Part shown: in pieces, positions 45,599 to 56,779 of the stretch
Numbering within the stretch: the stretch's first letter is position 1
Layout of the letters: the number at the start of each line of letters is the position of its first letter
NCBI RefSeq assembly: GCF_964656455.1
Contig: NC_135717.1
Coordinates: 137,716,308-137,780,307 of the forward strand
Direction: 5' to 3'
DNA: 64,000 bases
DNA from: Halichoerus grypus
Lineage: Eukaryota; Chordata; Mammalia; Carnivora; Phocidae
Translations under genes and position numbers: made by a program
Notes under the pieces: generated by a model
Seen by the model: only the letters and a program-made list of their open reading frames with translations
Told to the model about the DNA's origin: nothing
Database searches by the model: none

Positions 45599-45851
45599 GT
45601 CTAGACTATGGGAAAAGTTTTATTTAGCATACAGTTTAAAATTATTTCCTCTTGACTCCTATAATTTCTTTTAGTAACACCAACTTTAACTAAAACCTGA
45701 AACAACTATATAGGCTGTGATGGAATGTAGGGAAAAAATAAAGTCAAGACCATAGAAAACGTGATTCCCATCCCCTATTCATCTTTCTGCAGACATTTGT
45801 GCAGAGGCAGCTGTACCCTATCAAGGAATTTTAGGTGGAGACCAAGATCAA

Positions 45852-45874
45852 AGTGTGTGTGTGTGTGTGTGTGC
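45852..45874. repeat. (GT)n microsatellite
   Basis: About eleven GT units ending in GCGCG. Confidence 0.96.
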
Positions 45875-46011
45875 GCGTCCCCAGATGGTGTGAGTCCTGT
45901 TTGAACTGAAAATGATAGGGAGTGACCCCATGCTGACAGAGTTCAAAAGAAAAACCTCAAACGCAAACTTTTCTATTCTTTATAGTAGGGGCCTCAGCGT
46001 GGCTAGTAATC

Positions 46012-46028
46012 GGGGGGGGGGGGGGGGG
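46012..46028. repeat. Poly-G tract (17 G)
   Basis: An uninterrupted G run, read directly. It is not part of any recognised SINE. Possible length polymorphism or assembly error. Confidence 0.9.
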
Positions 46029-46114
46029 CAGATGTGCTCTTTGCTAGCATTACCCACCATACACAGTGCACAATAGTACACCAATGCAACACCTGGTTAA
46101 AGGGCGGAGCAATG

Positions 46115-46235
46115 TGCGTCGGTAACGCTGGTTCCGCCACTAACTAGCAATCCTGCTCAAGGTCCGTGAAGATGAAATGAAATCATGCTTGAGTGCTGTG
46201 CACGGTGCCTGGCACATATCAAACATTTAGAAGCT
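46115..46235 (+). repeat. MIR fragment
   Basis: TTCCGCCACTAACTAGCAAT, then ACGGTGCCTGGCACATATC. Confidence 0.65.
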
Positions 46236-46239
46236 TATC

Positions 46240-47165
46240 ACTGTTTTATAAACAAAATACAGGTCAATTTAGAGAGACAGTAGAAATAATCTTAATTTTA
46301 AAAAGTGGTAAGAGTTTTAGAGAAACCTGGAAAGGCAATAAGGAGAAAATACAATTTGGTTTTTGTTCCTAAATTCTATCTGACTTAAATTAAATGAGGC
46401 TGTTTAATAAGAAATGGTTTCTTTGCTAATGGCCTGTGCTTTTGATCCTATCTTCCCGTCCTCTTGCCTGCAACACCTAGGTCTGCAGAAGGGATGGGAT
46501 GATGAGGACTAGCCCTACATGAAATTGAAATGCTGCTTTAGATTTGCCAAATGATTTCCACTTGTGAAATTCTCCCTCTCCTCCACCAGTCTACTGCAAG
46601 AGGCTATTCCATTTCTGCTGAGCCCAAAATCTATCACCATCCCCCATCCCTAGAATTACTCTTAAGAGTTGAACCAAATAATTGACTCCAGGAGGCCACA
46701 GCTACAGTACTTCTAAGGAGAAGAAAAGGAGGAGGCCGGATATTTATTTTGGTGGGTATGTTTTGGATTTGGGGGGAGGTTGTTTCCCTGCTATTGGAAC
46801 TTGATTTGTTCCCTCTTCCCTGAGGCTTGGGCTATTGCTATTGCCTGTGTGTGTGTATGTGTGTGCATGTGTCCACCACCATTAGAACCGTGCAGGCATA
46901 GTTTGTTTCAATCTTCTAGGCAGGTATAAAATGCAGTCTTCTGTCCTGAGTGGTGAAGGGGTGCTCAGCTCTGACATTCTGCTTTTCTGACCCAGTTCAT
47001 GAAAAATATTGCCCCCATAACCCATCAGGTTCCCTATGTTTATGAATTCTGAATCCTACCTCTCAGGAGCCAATGAGAAAAGCTCTCCTAGAATCTTCCG
47101 AGATTCAGAACTGTAAAATTAATACCCTAAGTAAGCTTTGCATTTGACCGCAGTACTCACATGGT
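46240..47165. other. Intergenic, unrecognised
   Basis: A (GT)n run at about 46845-46872. Nothing else that I can name. Confidence 0.4.
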
Positions 47166-47189
47166 CCCTTATCTGACAATATTCTTTCT

Positions 47190-47262
47190 TTCTTTTTTTT
47201 TTTTAAGATTTTATTTATTACTTTGAGAGAGGGAGAGAGAGAACACAAGCAGGGGGAGAGGC

Positions 47263-47295
<33 letters not shown>

Positions 47296-47407
47296 AGCAG
47301 ACTCCCCACTAAGCAGGAAGCCTGACGTGGGGCTCCATCCCAGGACCCTGGGATCATGACCTGAGCCGAAGGCAGACGCTTAACCGACTGAGCCACCCAG
47401 GCGCCCT
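47190..47407 (-). mobile_element. CAN-SINE, minus orientation, 16-bp target duplication
   Basis: AAGATTTTATTTATTACTTT, an expanded AG tract, and GAGCCACCCAGGCGCCC. Target duplication TGACAATATTCTTTCT at 47174-47189 and 47408-47423. Confidence 0.97.
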
Positions 47408-47779
47408 TGACAATATTCTTTCTACCCAAAGTTCCCAATCCTGTGTCCCTTTCTTGCATTCTCCAAAAGAAGGTTAAATGAAAATAGACTCTGTCTAGGT
47501 TTTGGGTAAACTCCCGAGCTCTGAGGATTTTCTGCTATTACGTTCAGGCTTTTCGGAGAAGAGTTTTTATCCCTTTTTTGTGATACCTCGGTATATTGGC
47601 TGATGCCAGCCCACCTTTCCAGGGTAGACATGAAGGAAATCCTGGCCATCCAATCTCTATGTTGGAGAGCTTGAAAAACAGATATCATTAAAAAGAGTTT
47701 TTCAACCTGGTTATAAATAATTAGCAGTTGAAACTATTAAAACCTTTTTCTCGATCTCTTTTTTAAAAACACTGCATTA

Positions 47780-47995
47780 GATAATAATGGCAAACATTTA
47801 TTGAGCTTACCATGTGCCAGGCACTGTTACAAATACTTCATATATGTCTACCTGATTTCCACAGCCCTTTGAGCTGACTACCATTATTATCACTCTCCCT
47901 TTACAGATGAAGAAACTGAGGCATAAAGAGGTTAAGTTGTTTGCTCAAGGTCACACAGCTACTAAGTGTGAGAATCTGGCTCAAGAATCTAAAGT
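47780..47995 (-). repeat. MIR SINE, well preserved
   Basis: ACATTTATTGAGCTTACCA, GTGCCAGGCACTGTTAC, GATGAAGAAACTGAGGCA and GCTCAAGGTCACACAGCTA. Confidence 0.9.
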
Positions 47996-48372
47996 GGCTA
48001 AGCTTGAATTCTTATTTTCCCCTTACCAGCCAAATCATTTGGGAAAAGTCAATGAATCACTCTTAGCTTCACACCTGCATTTTGAAAACAATACCTATCT
48101 CATAGAAGTGTTATGTAGATTAAAAAAATATATAAAACCTAGAATAGGTTTTCATAGAGACCCTGGAAACATAGCATTATTTTTGGAATGAGAAACTATT
48201 CTCAGCTGTCCAGACAAAATCATTTGTGGCATGACATCTGCAAGAGGAATTACAAAAGTATACATTTCCATTGATAGCTGGACAACTCTACCACCATAGA
48301 ATGATGTTGGTATTTTGTAAAGTTCTAGGCACCATCCCAAATTTACAGCCAGTAATTTTAATCATTCTAGAG

Positions 48373-48589
48373 TAGTACAGTCCAATAAAACTTCCTGCAA
48401 TGGGAATGTTCCATATCTGTACTGTTCAATATGGCAGCCATTAGCCACAGAGTAGCTCTTGAACACTTGAAATATGGCTAGTGTGATAGAGGAACTGACA
48501 TTGTAATTTTATTTAATTTTAACTCATTTTAATTACTTTTAATGTAGATAGCCACCTGTGGCTGGTGGTTATTAAATTAGACACCAGAG
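48373..48589. mobile_element. hAT-type MITE inserted at TCTAGA
   Basis: TAGTACAGTCCAATAAAAC, ACTGTTCAATATGGCAGCC and TTGAACACTTGAAATATGGC belong to the common hAT family with GTCCAATA ends. Flanks TTCTAGAG (48365-48372) and CTCTAGAT (48590-48597) share TCTAGA. Confidence 0.8.
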
Positions 48590-48661
48590 CTCTAGATGAT
48601 CTAATCAACTACTTTCATCTGAAGAAAAACGCCAGCAAAGTCTCTAGGTATTAGAATTTTT

Positions 48662-48859
48662 TTAAAAGATTTTATTTATTTATTTGAGGGAGAGAGAGAA
48701 AGAGAGAGGGAGCATGAGCAGGAGGTGGGGCAGAGGGAGAGGAAGAAGCAGACTCCTCGCTGAGCAGGGAGCCTGACATGGGGCTCAATCCCAGGACCCT
48801 GAGATCATGACCTGAGGCGAAGGCAGACACTTAACCGACTGAGCCACCCAGGTGCCCTA
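48662..48859 (-). mobile_element. CAN-SINE, minus orientation
   Basis: AAAAGATTTTATTTATTTAT, an AG-rich body, and GAGCCACCCAGGTGCCC. Target duplication TAGAATTTTT at 48652-48661 and 48860-48869. Confidence 0.96.
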
Positions 48860-48869
48860 TAGAATTTTT

Positions 48870-49840
48870 CATTTTCTGTCCTAAATGCAGGATAGGAAAT
48901 AAAATTATGTAACTGTTTATTCTAATGAACTATACAGGTATGGAATCAAGGTGTGATCTGTTCTCACTCCTCAACTGTAGATCGATCAGTGCTTTGAACT
49001 ATCTCAGCTTTCCTCCATAATCTGTTTGCAAATCTAAGAAACATGTATTCCTTTATCATCACTATAATGCTTTATTCCATCATACTGAGAATATAGGTAG
49101 GAATAAAAACTGTATCCTAGACCCATTTCATTGTAATGATTTATAGGTGATTTGAATAAATACTTTCCTACTATAGAAAACAGAAAGATGAGCATTCCTC
49201 TACACCATTGATATTATTCTGTTTCTTGTAGCAAAAGCCATCCTAAGAAATGATCACACACCTAGTGGGTAGTTGATGTCAAAGGTCTTTGGTGGCCTTA
49301 ACCCTGGAAGTCAAAGAGCTGTAGCTGTAGGCAGTTGCAACACTTTAGCAGAACCCTTGGGCAGACTCAAAAATATCTAAACTCATTCAGTGGTTTGGGA
49401 GTTGCAGCTTTTGCCTGACTGATTTGGCAGTCCAGGATGCCATGTGTTCTGCTGCTCTCTTTTTATGTGGCATAAGACGTAGGACTCTCAGTCAAGTACT
49501 TACTGACATTTTTGATAAGAGTTTGGTAATATCCACAAGCACACCTGCTATCTGCACTTCTAATCAGCTGAGTGAAAATTCTGTCTGGGTAAGAATATGA
49601 GTTGGGATCTTTTTCATGGCAGAACAAATTTGCTCCCTACAAGCTGGTATCTAAAATATGACTCTCCCTGTAACCATCAACATAAAATTTCTTCATTTCC
49701 CACATTTACTAGAAAAATTCAGTCAAGGATTAATTGAGATTTGTCACTTCATAATGCTTACTTAAGCTTCTGAGACTGGGAGAAACTGTTTTATCATTAT
49801 GGTCACTATTGATTCTTTTAGATTCCCCTAGTTTTGCTTT
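48870..49840. other. Intergenic, unrecognised
   Basis: AT-rich, no repeat or gene signature that I can support. Confidence 0.4.
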
Positions 49841-49844
49841 AATA

Positions 49845-50310
49845 CTGTTAGCTAATAATACTTGCTGTCATTTATTGAGCATTTACTCTTTGTCAGAATT
49901 GCATAAATTATCTTATTTAATTCACAAACAAATTTATGAATAGGGAATAGTGTCACATCTCACAGATACAGAAACCACGGCTCAGAGGAAGTGAGTAAAT
50001 TGCCCAGATCACACAGCTCATGTATAGGATACAGCCAGCATGCAAAACCAGATCTTTCTTCTTGTTTTCTTTCTTTCTTTTCTTTCTTTCTTTCAGAGAG
50101 AGAGCGCATGCACAAGGGGTGGGGAGAGGCAGAGGGATAGAGAGAATCTTAAGCAGGCTGCAAGCCTTAAGTAGAGCCCACCACGTGGCTCAATCTCATG
50201 ACCCTGAGATCATGACCTGAGTTGAAATCTAAAGTTGGATACTTAACTCATTGAGCCACCTAAGTGCCCCTAAACCCAGATCTTTCTGACTCCAGTGTTT
50301 GAACAATTAA
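49845..50310 (-). repeat. MIR SINE split by a CAN-SINE
   Basis: TGTCATTTATTGAGCATTTA, CAGATACAGAAACCACGG and GCCCAGATCACACAGCTC to the left of the SINE; TCTTTCTGACTCCAGTG to its right completes the MIR 5' end. Confidence 0.85.
50058..50271 (-). mobile_element. CAN-SINE nested in a MIR
   Basis: TTTCTTTC-rich left end, GAGAGAGAGCGCATGC, GATCATGACCTGAGTTG and GAGCCACCTAAGTGCCCC. Flanks AAACCAGATCTTTCT and AAACCCAGATCTTTCT are the target duplication. Confidence 0.94.
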
Positions 50311-50649
50311 ATACCAAACTGTATTTTGTCTTGATTAACTGATATCAATGTCCCTGGGCCATGTAATCTGTTATCTACAAAAACATTCTCATTAGTTAAA
50401 TGTAATGTAAACTTTCAGGAAGTGTCCATGAAATAATTCATTCCAAAGCATTTGCTTGTTCTGCAAAACCAGAGATGTGGTCATTTCTGTTACTTGGTGT
50501 CTTTGAGTTCAATTCAAGGAAAATGGTTTTGTCATGTACATGCTATTTTTAGTTAGAACAAAAGCCCAATATATGTCATTTGGGCCTTAACTGCCAAGAA
50601 ACTTTGCCAAATTCATTGCTTAGCTATCTCAGTGAACTTATCTCAGGTG

Positions 50650-50900
50650 CCTAACAATATCATTTGTTTACTCAATATATAATTATTGTATTTATGACAC
50701 CTATTGTGTGTCAGGGGCTATAACCACATTGGGGATGCAAAATATGGTGGTAAAGTTGACCGTAAGTTCCTCAGGTAGCCCACAGTTGAATAGGGAAGAA
50801 AGAGCTTACATAAACAACAACACAAATAAATAATTATAGTTGTGACAAGAGCCACAAAAGGTAAATGAATGATGCCAGTCAATAGACCTAGCTTAATGGG
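50650..50900 (-). mobile_element. L2 LINE relic
   Basis: GACACCTATTGTGTGTCAGG, GGGGATGCAAAATATGG and CATAAACAACAACACAAATA follow a reversed L2 3' region. Confidence 0.6.
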
Positions 50901-51930
50901 CTAGTTAATAAGAGGAACCTCTAAAAGTAAATTTTGTGGTCATTGGTCAGCAATTCCATTATGCATTATTTCATTGTATATAATTTAATAATAAATACAT
51001 TAGAAAAATCACAAGAATAAATAAGAGGCATAAACATTCTTCTTACTTATCTAACAATTATTCTTGCATTTATTTTTCTTTCAGTAAAACTCCAATTTTA
51101 AAAATTCTTCTGGAATGTATACAAAGCAGTTTGCAATAATAAAAATGGAAACTGAGTTGCAATGATGTCATTGCTTTTGGTACCTGCATTAATAATTTGG
51201 AGAAGACAAAGATTAATAGGGTCTTAGCCTTCTGTTCAGAAGTTAAGAATGACAAACAAAGATCATGCCTTTGTGAAATAATTAATTCTTACTTCAGATA
51301 CTTATATCCAAAAGATGACTAAGAAAAACCAGCATTTTCTTCCTTTGAAGGCTTTAGTCCACTATCATAATTAAGAACTGAGATAAAAAATATCCTGGGT
51401 TAAGAGTCCCAGAAATCAATTTAGGACATTCCTTTCTACTTAGAGCTTGCCTGAAAAAGGGTAATGTAAATTAATCTTTGCATGGGTCAGCCAACGATCA
51501 GCAGATGTGGTTGTTAGCACATAACCAGAGTAACAAGACATTTGGACCCAAAGAAGACTCCCATGCTTTTAACAACATTGCTTTCACTGCTCATGCCTTG
51601 GTATGTTCTGCAGAATTTAAAGAAGCTGAGTTTGCTAATTTATCTTTCCTGGTATTTTCCGCCTGTGTTTTTCTTATGTTCAGAAGTGGAGAAAGGAAGA
51701 TGCTGTAAAACAGAATAGCTCTGAGTTACAGCCTCCATGGACTTTCTCTTCAGAAGAGCCAACCCTTCCACTCAGTAACCCAGAATCATCTCATGCCTGC
51801 CCCTCACTGCCAGACCCACCTGCCTGAAATACCACCAGAAATGCATTTGCTTTATGAGGTTTCCTTTTTGAAAATAAAAGCATCTCTGGAAAGTTTCTTC
51901 CTAGCATGTAAGATCAGATACACTAACATA
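50901..51930. other. Intergenic, unrecognised
   Basis: No gene supported. 51430-51900 is somewhat GC-richer and ends with AAAATAAAAGC near 51875, LTR- or 3' UTR-like, but I cannot assign it. Confidence 0.35.
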
Positions 51931-51934
51931 ATGG

Positions 51935-52050
51935 TTAAGTGTTTATTTTAATTCCAGTATAGTTAACCTACAGTGTTATATTCGTTTCAGTAAGATATAG
52001 TGAGTCAACAACCCTATGCATATACAACCTCAGTGTTCATCACAAGTGTC
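51935..52050 (-). mobile_element. L1 3' UTR fragment
   Basis: TTTAATTCCAGTATAGTTAA, then CAGTGTTATATTCGTTTCAG and CAGTGTTCATCACAAGTG, a familiar carnivore/placental L1 3' segment in reverse. Confidence 0.75.
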
Positions 52051-52612
52051 ATATTGGGAATTTTGATGACTAGGGATTGGAAAATAGGGGATTTTGGAGC
52101 ATGGAGCACCTTGGACTGTAGATTGGCCAGGGCAAAGAATGCAGGACAACACGTGTATCCTGGTGATTTTGAGAGAGGTGCTCAGAGAGTTGAGAAGGGA
52201 TACAGAAGGAAGGTGGAAGGTGGGTGACAACACAAAGCAAAAGATATTTGTTTAAATGAGTTACTTTATGTACAGCATTTAGAATAGTGGCTAGGCAAAT
52301 AATATGAAAATAGTAAGTACTTACTAATCATTGGTCCTAGGGCTTGTCAGTTCCCACAACAGGGAGAGATAGTTCCATTCTTTCTCCTTCTACCCCCTCA
52401 TCCCTTAATATTACATGCCTGTTTTTCTAGAGCTCAGAGATATGACTTATACAATTCCTAATACAGTTTAGTTCCATGTTAGAGAGCTGGCCCTGAAACC
52501 CAAACAGTATTCATTCTATTGTGTTAATGGAAGAAATGTTTAGAGCACAGTAGGTTCCCAACCAATGTTTGTTTATGCAAAAACATGTTTAGTGTTGATG
52601 GGGTTCAAAACA

Positions 52613-53099
52613 TGCTCTCCCAAAATATGGTGCCTTGACATATTGAATATTTTAAGTTGAAGGAATTCAAGAAACAGCAGGTACAAGAAGGACTCTCTGA
52701 CCTTCCCCTAAAGAAGGTCATAAGACCCTCCTGTGAGAGGTGCCCTTCCTGTACCCAAAGGAAATGAGCATTCATTTCTCTAAGACCTAAGACAGACAGA
52801 CAGACCCAGAGAGGTATCTGAATGAACAGGCCTTGCTAAGTTTCCCCAGTTTATTGGCTTATACCTTTAGCTCAGGCCCTGTGCTATCACATTTTCCCAT
52901 GAATTTCCACCCTTCATCAAACCTAGTATAAAAACACTCAGATTTAATGTTTCATTATGAAGGCTTCCATGTCACATGAAAATTATATTAAATAAACTTG
53001 TATGCTTTTCTCTGGTTAATCTATCTTCTTTCAGTCTAATTTACAAGGCCCCAGCCAGAGAGCCTAGGAAGGTAGAGGGAAATTTTTTCCTCCCCAGTA
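52613..53099 (+). mobile_element. Solo LTR of the same ERV family, copy B
   Basis: Starts TGCTCTCCCAAAATATGG. Contains AGTATAAAAACAC (TATA-like) and AAATAAACTTG (polyadenylation signal), then TTAATCTATCTTCTTTCAG and TTTTTTCCTCCCCAG. It aligns by landmarks with copy A about 9.8 kb to the left, in the same orientation. No internal proviral genes. Confidence 0.65.
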
Positions 53100-54660
53100 A
53101 TTTTCCAAACAACCAACATATATATTTTGGGAATAGTCGAAGGCTCCCTATGTGTTAGAGGCATTTTTATTTACCTCTTCAGGATTGAAAAAGAAGGGTC
53201 TGTGAGCACTTGCAACTGGTAACTGTGTTGAAATTTGTGGTTTTATTTGAATTAACAATATTTTCTATTGAAAGTGAAGAATTAAACATCCTCATCTTGG
53301 ACAAGTTGGAGAAGGATACCTCTTGTCTAAAAATTGAATTAGAAAGGCTATTACAGGCAGTGTTGGGGTCCTGGGACAGAATCTGGAAAAAGAGACATGA
53401 ATGAGTTAAATTACTCAGTGGAGGAAAATGAAAAGTGCCCACAGGTTTTGTTGCTGTTCCTGAGAGGGAGGGAGCAGAAAAGAGAAGGGTGCAAAGAGGA
53501 GAGAGGGGGTGCTGAGTAGTAAGGCTGGACCCCAAACTGTAAATAGACCTAACACCATTTCATGACCCTCCTGCCTGCCTGGGGGTAGACAAGAGTCAAT
53601 GTTATTACAACCTATGGTGATTAATGGGTTGGGAGCGGTGCTTGGGGTAGGAATGGCCACCAACACCCAGAAGCCAAGGGATGACTAGGGATCTCATAGG
53701 TGGAACACACTCTTGGGTTTGTAATCAGTCACTGAGTCAAGTTTATAGACATGTGGCAAAGGTTGAGCATCAGAACAAGAGGTATAGTTAGTTTCATCTA
53801 AGAAGAGTGTCAGGACTTAGGAAACATTCAGGAAGTTCAGTAAATAATCATTGATTGATTAAGCTGGAAGAGAGCTCTATGCTGGGAATGTTAACCAGTG
53901 AGTGCTTTTATAATCCAAATTTAAGTGAGGTAAATGTGTTTACAAGGACAGTAGAAACAAAAGTATGGAACCAACTTAAAAACAAAAGATCTATCCTTTT
54001 CAATTTTCAAGATAGCTAAAAGTTCTCCTGTTAATAGGATTCTGAGTTCTCAAAATAAAAAAACACTTTAACAATATTTTCCGGCTGTTATTTCCAAATG
54101 AATAGGTTGCTGCTTTTCTCATAAAGTCAATAAATAGCTCTTTATATCATACCTATGGTGCTTCCACAATAAAGTTCCTTTTGCCATTTGGGCACTGTCT
54201 ACCAAATCGACTTCTCAACAGTTTCTCTTCTGCCTTCTCCAGAGGTGAGTCTATCCAACCATTCTCTTTGCACTTGTCCTACACTTGTTCATAGTTCAAT
54301 TTTGGTTCATGTCATGAATCATAAAAATGTCCTTGTTTTTCTCATTAGCAACCTCCCCTCTCCACCACATCTCAATCTGGTTTAAAAAAAAAAAAGCTCT
54401 CAAAAATTTGAAATTCTGCAGAGAGCAACCAAATAGGGCAGAAATCATCCAGGGAGACTTAGTTGTGGGAAGTAGACCATTTTGTTTTGTTTACATGATT
54501 TATATGTTGACATCACCTTAAGCAATAACAATTGTAAAATGTACTGCTTATAAATGGTGTTTAATGTTCCCGTGTCTTCCAGTCTCCTGAAGAATTCCTT
54601 CCTTATCCCTAGCCCAACACTTTAAGCCCTATTCCTCCCAGAATTAGGTCTTATTCTCTT
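53100..54660. other. Intergenic, unrecognised
   Basis: Short open frames on both strands at 53180-53670 show no family motif. No gene call. Confidence 0.4.
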
Positions 54661-54725
54661 TGCTTCCTGGTTCTCTTTTCACTTGCAAAGTATCTTTTTA
54701 TTTAACCCTAACAAAATTCCAGGTA

Positions 54726-54850
54726 AGAAAGGAAAGGATGGAAAGGAAGGAAAGGAAAGAAAGAAGAAAGAAAGAAGAAAAAAAGGAAGAAAGAAAGAAG
54801 AAAAAAAGAAAGAAAGAAAGAAAGAAAGAAGAAAGAAAGAAAGAAGAAAG

Positions 54851-54933
<83 letters not shown>

Positions 54934-54942
54934 AGGAAAGAA
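54726..54942. repeat. Polypurine (GAAA/GGAAA)n tract
   Basis: About 215 bases of nearly pure A/G on the plus strand, grading from GGAAA and GAAGAAA units to regular GAAA. The Lys/Glu/Arg- and Ser/Phe/Leu-repeat open frames here are by-products. Confidence 0.98.
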
Positions 54943-55079
54943 GAAACTTTGGAAATTTGGCTATCCTGAAAGGTAGATTCCATGGGGATACAACTAACAA
55001 CTCTTTAATAAGGGCACATGTACATAGAACAGGAATTAGAAACCTGCAAATCTGAACAGAACAGGCTCTATCCAGCAAC

Positions 55080-56110
55080 CAAAATGTCTTCAGCCAAATA
55101 AGTTTTCAGTCAGAGAGAATCAACGTTTAACAATTTATGTTCCAAAGAAAATGCATTGCAGCAACAAAGAATTTTTCCTCTCAGATTCTGAATGGAACCA
55201 TAGAGAGATGATGACTGCCTATAAAATAAAAGCCCAAGGCACCACTAACCCATTTGTGTTGGTGGCCATAACTACTAGTTTGGTTCATGACACAATTGAT
55301 TCAACTGTAGCAATTGCCTTCAACACTAAAGAGAACATAAATGAATAGATCAATCATGCCCCAGTCCAGTTTGCTCGCCACAGGACTCTAAAAATAAATA
55401 AATGTCACCGTAGAGAGCTTTAGAAGAAAAATGTTATCTACTAAAAAGGATACATTAGCCCTTTGTGTTTTTCCAAAGTCATTACTGAATGACTAGGGCA
55501 ATTCATATGCCTCAGAACAGCACTGTTTACTTGTATTTTGATCCCTCAGCAGCATTTGGGTTTTAGTAGTTTTTTCTTAGAAGGGAGGGATAGCAAACAG
55601 CCTGTTTCAGAGTTTCCCAAAGTGTCCATTCTTATCTACTGTACACAAGAGGATGAGTATTGTATTTCTGGAGGTGGGGCAAGGAGGGCCTCTTAGGCCA
55701 ATCTTGGAGACATAGGACCTCCAAATTATTTGATAAATAACCTTCAGTTCTGAGAGAGAAGGATTGGGGCAGGGTGGGAAATGAACTTTGACCAAGACCT
55801 ATTGTGGATACCAGAGATAGAAAGAAAAGCCTTTTTAAAAATCACAATGAAGTGGAAACAGTCTTAGGATGAGCTGAAGGACAAGTATTTTGCCCATGAA
55901 GATCTTTATGGTTACCTTCTGTTCATAATCATTGATATCAGATTCCCATTTATGGTAGTAGTATACTTTCCTTTTTAAGTAAATATTTTAAACTTAAAAA
56001 GTGAATTGATTCAAGGTAAAATGCTTATTAGTATGATATTCAGATGTAACAAAGTTTCTAAAGCTGATGTGTGAATGGTTGATGTTTAGGAGCTGTTAGC
56101 TTAGAGAAGA
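55080..56110. other. Intergenic, unrecognised
   Basis: No gene or named repeat supported. Confidence 0.4.
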
Positions 56111-56124
56111 GCCACTCCAGGACT

Positions 56125-56260
56125 GCCCTGGGAATCTTGAGCAATTTACTTACCTTCCCTGAACCTCATGATCCTCAACAATAAAATACTTGGATGAGAA
56201 ACACAAATGTCTCAGGGCAACTGTGAAGAATAAATAATAGGTGCTCACTTAATAGTTAAC
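56125..56260 (+). repeat. MIR fragment
   Basis: GAGCAATTTACTTACCTTCC, GAACCTCATGATCCTCAAC and AAATAATAGGTGCTCACTTA. Confidence 0.6.
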
Positions 56261-56565
56261 CCCTTTCCTTCCCTTAGTAATATGTGGAAAAGCAGCAAAC
56301 TCTCCTTACAGAATTCCCCTGCCTAGCTACTAGATGATAACGTGTCATCAGAGATTGTTCAGATTACTAGATAATTCTGTTTGCAAACCAACAGAGCCTA
56401 TATTTGTAGTCCAACACATTACGTTTGCAGAGAAGGCAGAAAAATTAAGTATAACATAGCACTGTCTTGTCACTAAGCAGCGTATTCTAGGGCACTACGC
56501 TACAGTGTGACTGGTATGCAGGCCAGTTCTGGGCATTCCTGACCAAAACCCAGGACAACAGGATA

Positions 56566-56566
<1 letters not shown>

Positions 56567-56598
<32 letters not shown>

Positions 56599-56600
56599 AC
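56567..56600. repeat. (AC)n microsatellite
   Basis: AC units with one TC interruption; a partial flanking duplication CAGGRCAACAGGATA lies on both sides (56550 and 56604). Confidence 0.95.
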
Positions 56601-56779
56601 CCCAGGGCAACAGGATATACGTGTGTTTGTGTGTGTATTTTGGGAGGAAGCAGAAATCTCTTTTAAAAATATAATTTTTGAGATGGAAGGAGAATTCTTG
56701 TGTCCTCAATTTTTCTCCCTCCCTCCCTTCCTTTTTTCTACATATAAAAGCACACCAAAATTTATGTTGAATATTATCT

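Noticed and set aside
42834..53099. A complete provirus between the two similar LTRs
   Set aside because: The interval contains unrelated repeats in mixed orientation and no gag, pol or env similarity, and the LTRs differ substantially.
54660..55078. Lys/Glu-rich and Ser/Phe/Leu-rich open frames up to 131 codons
   Set aside because: Direct translation of the GAAA tract in different frames; no coding evidence.
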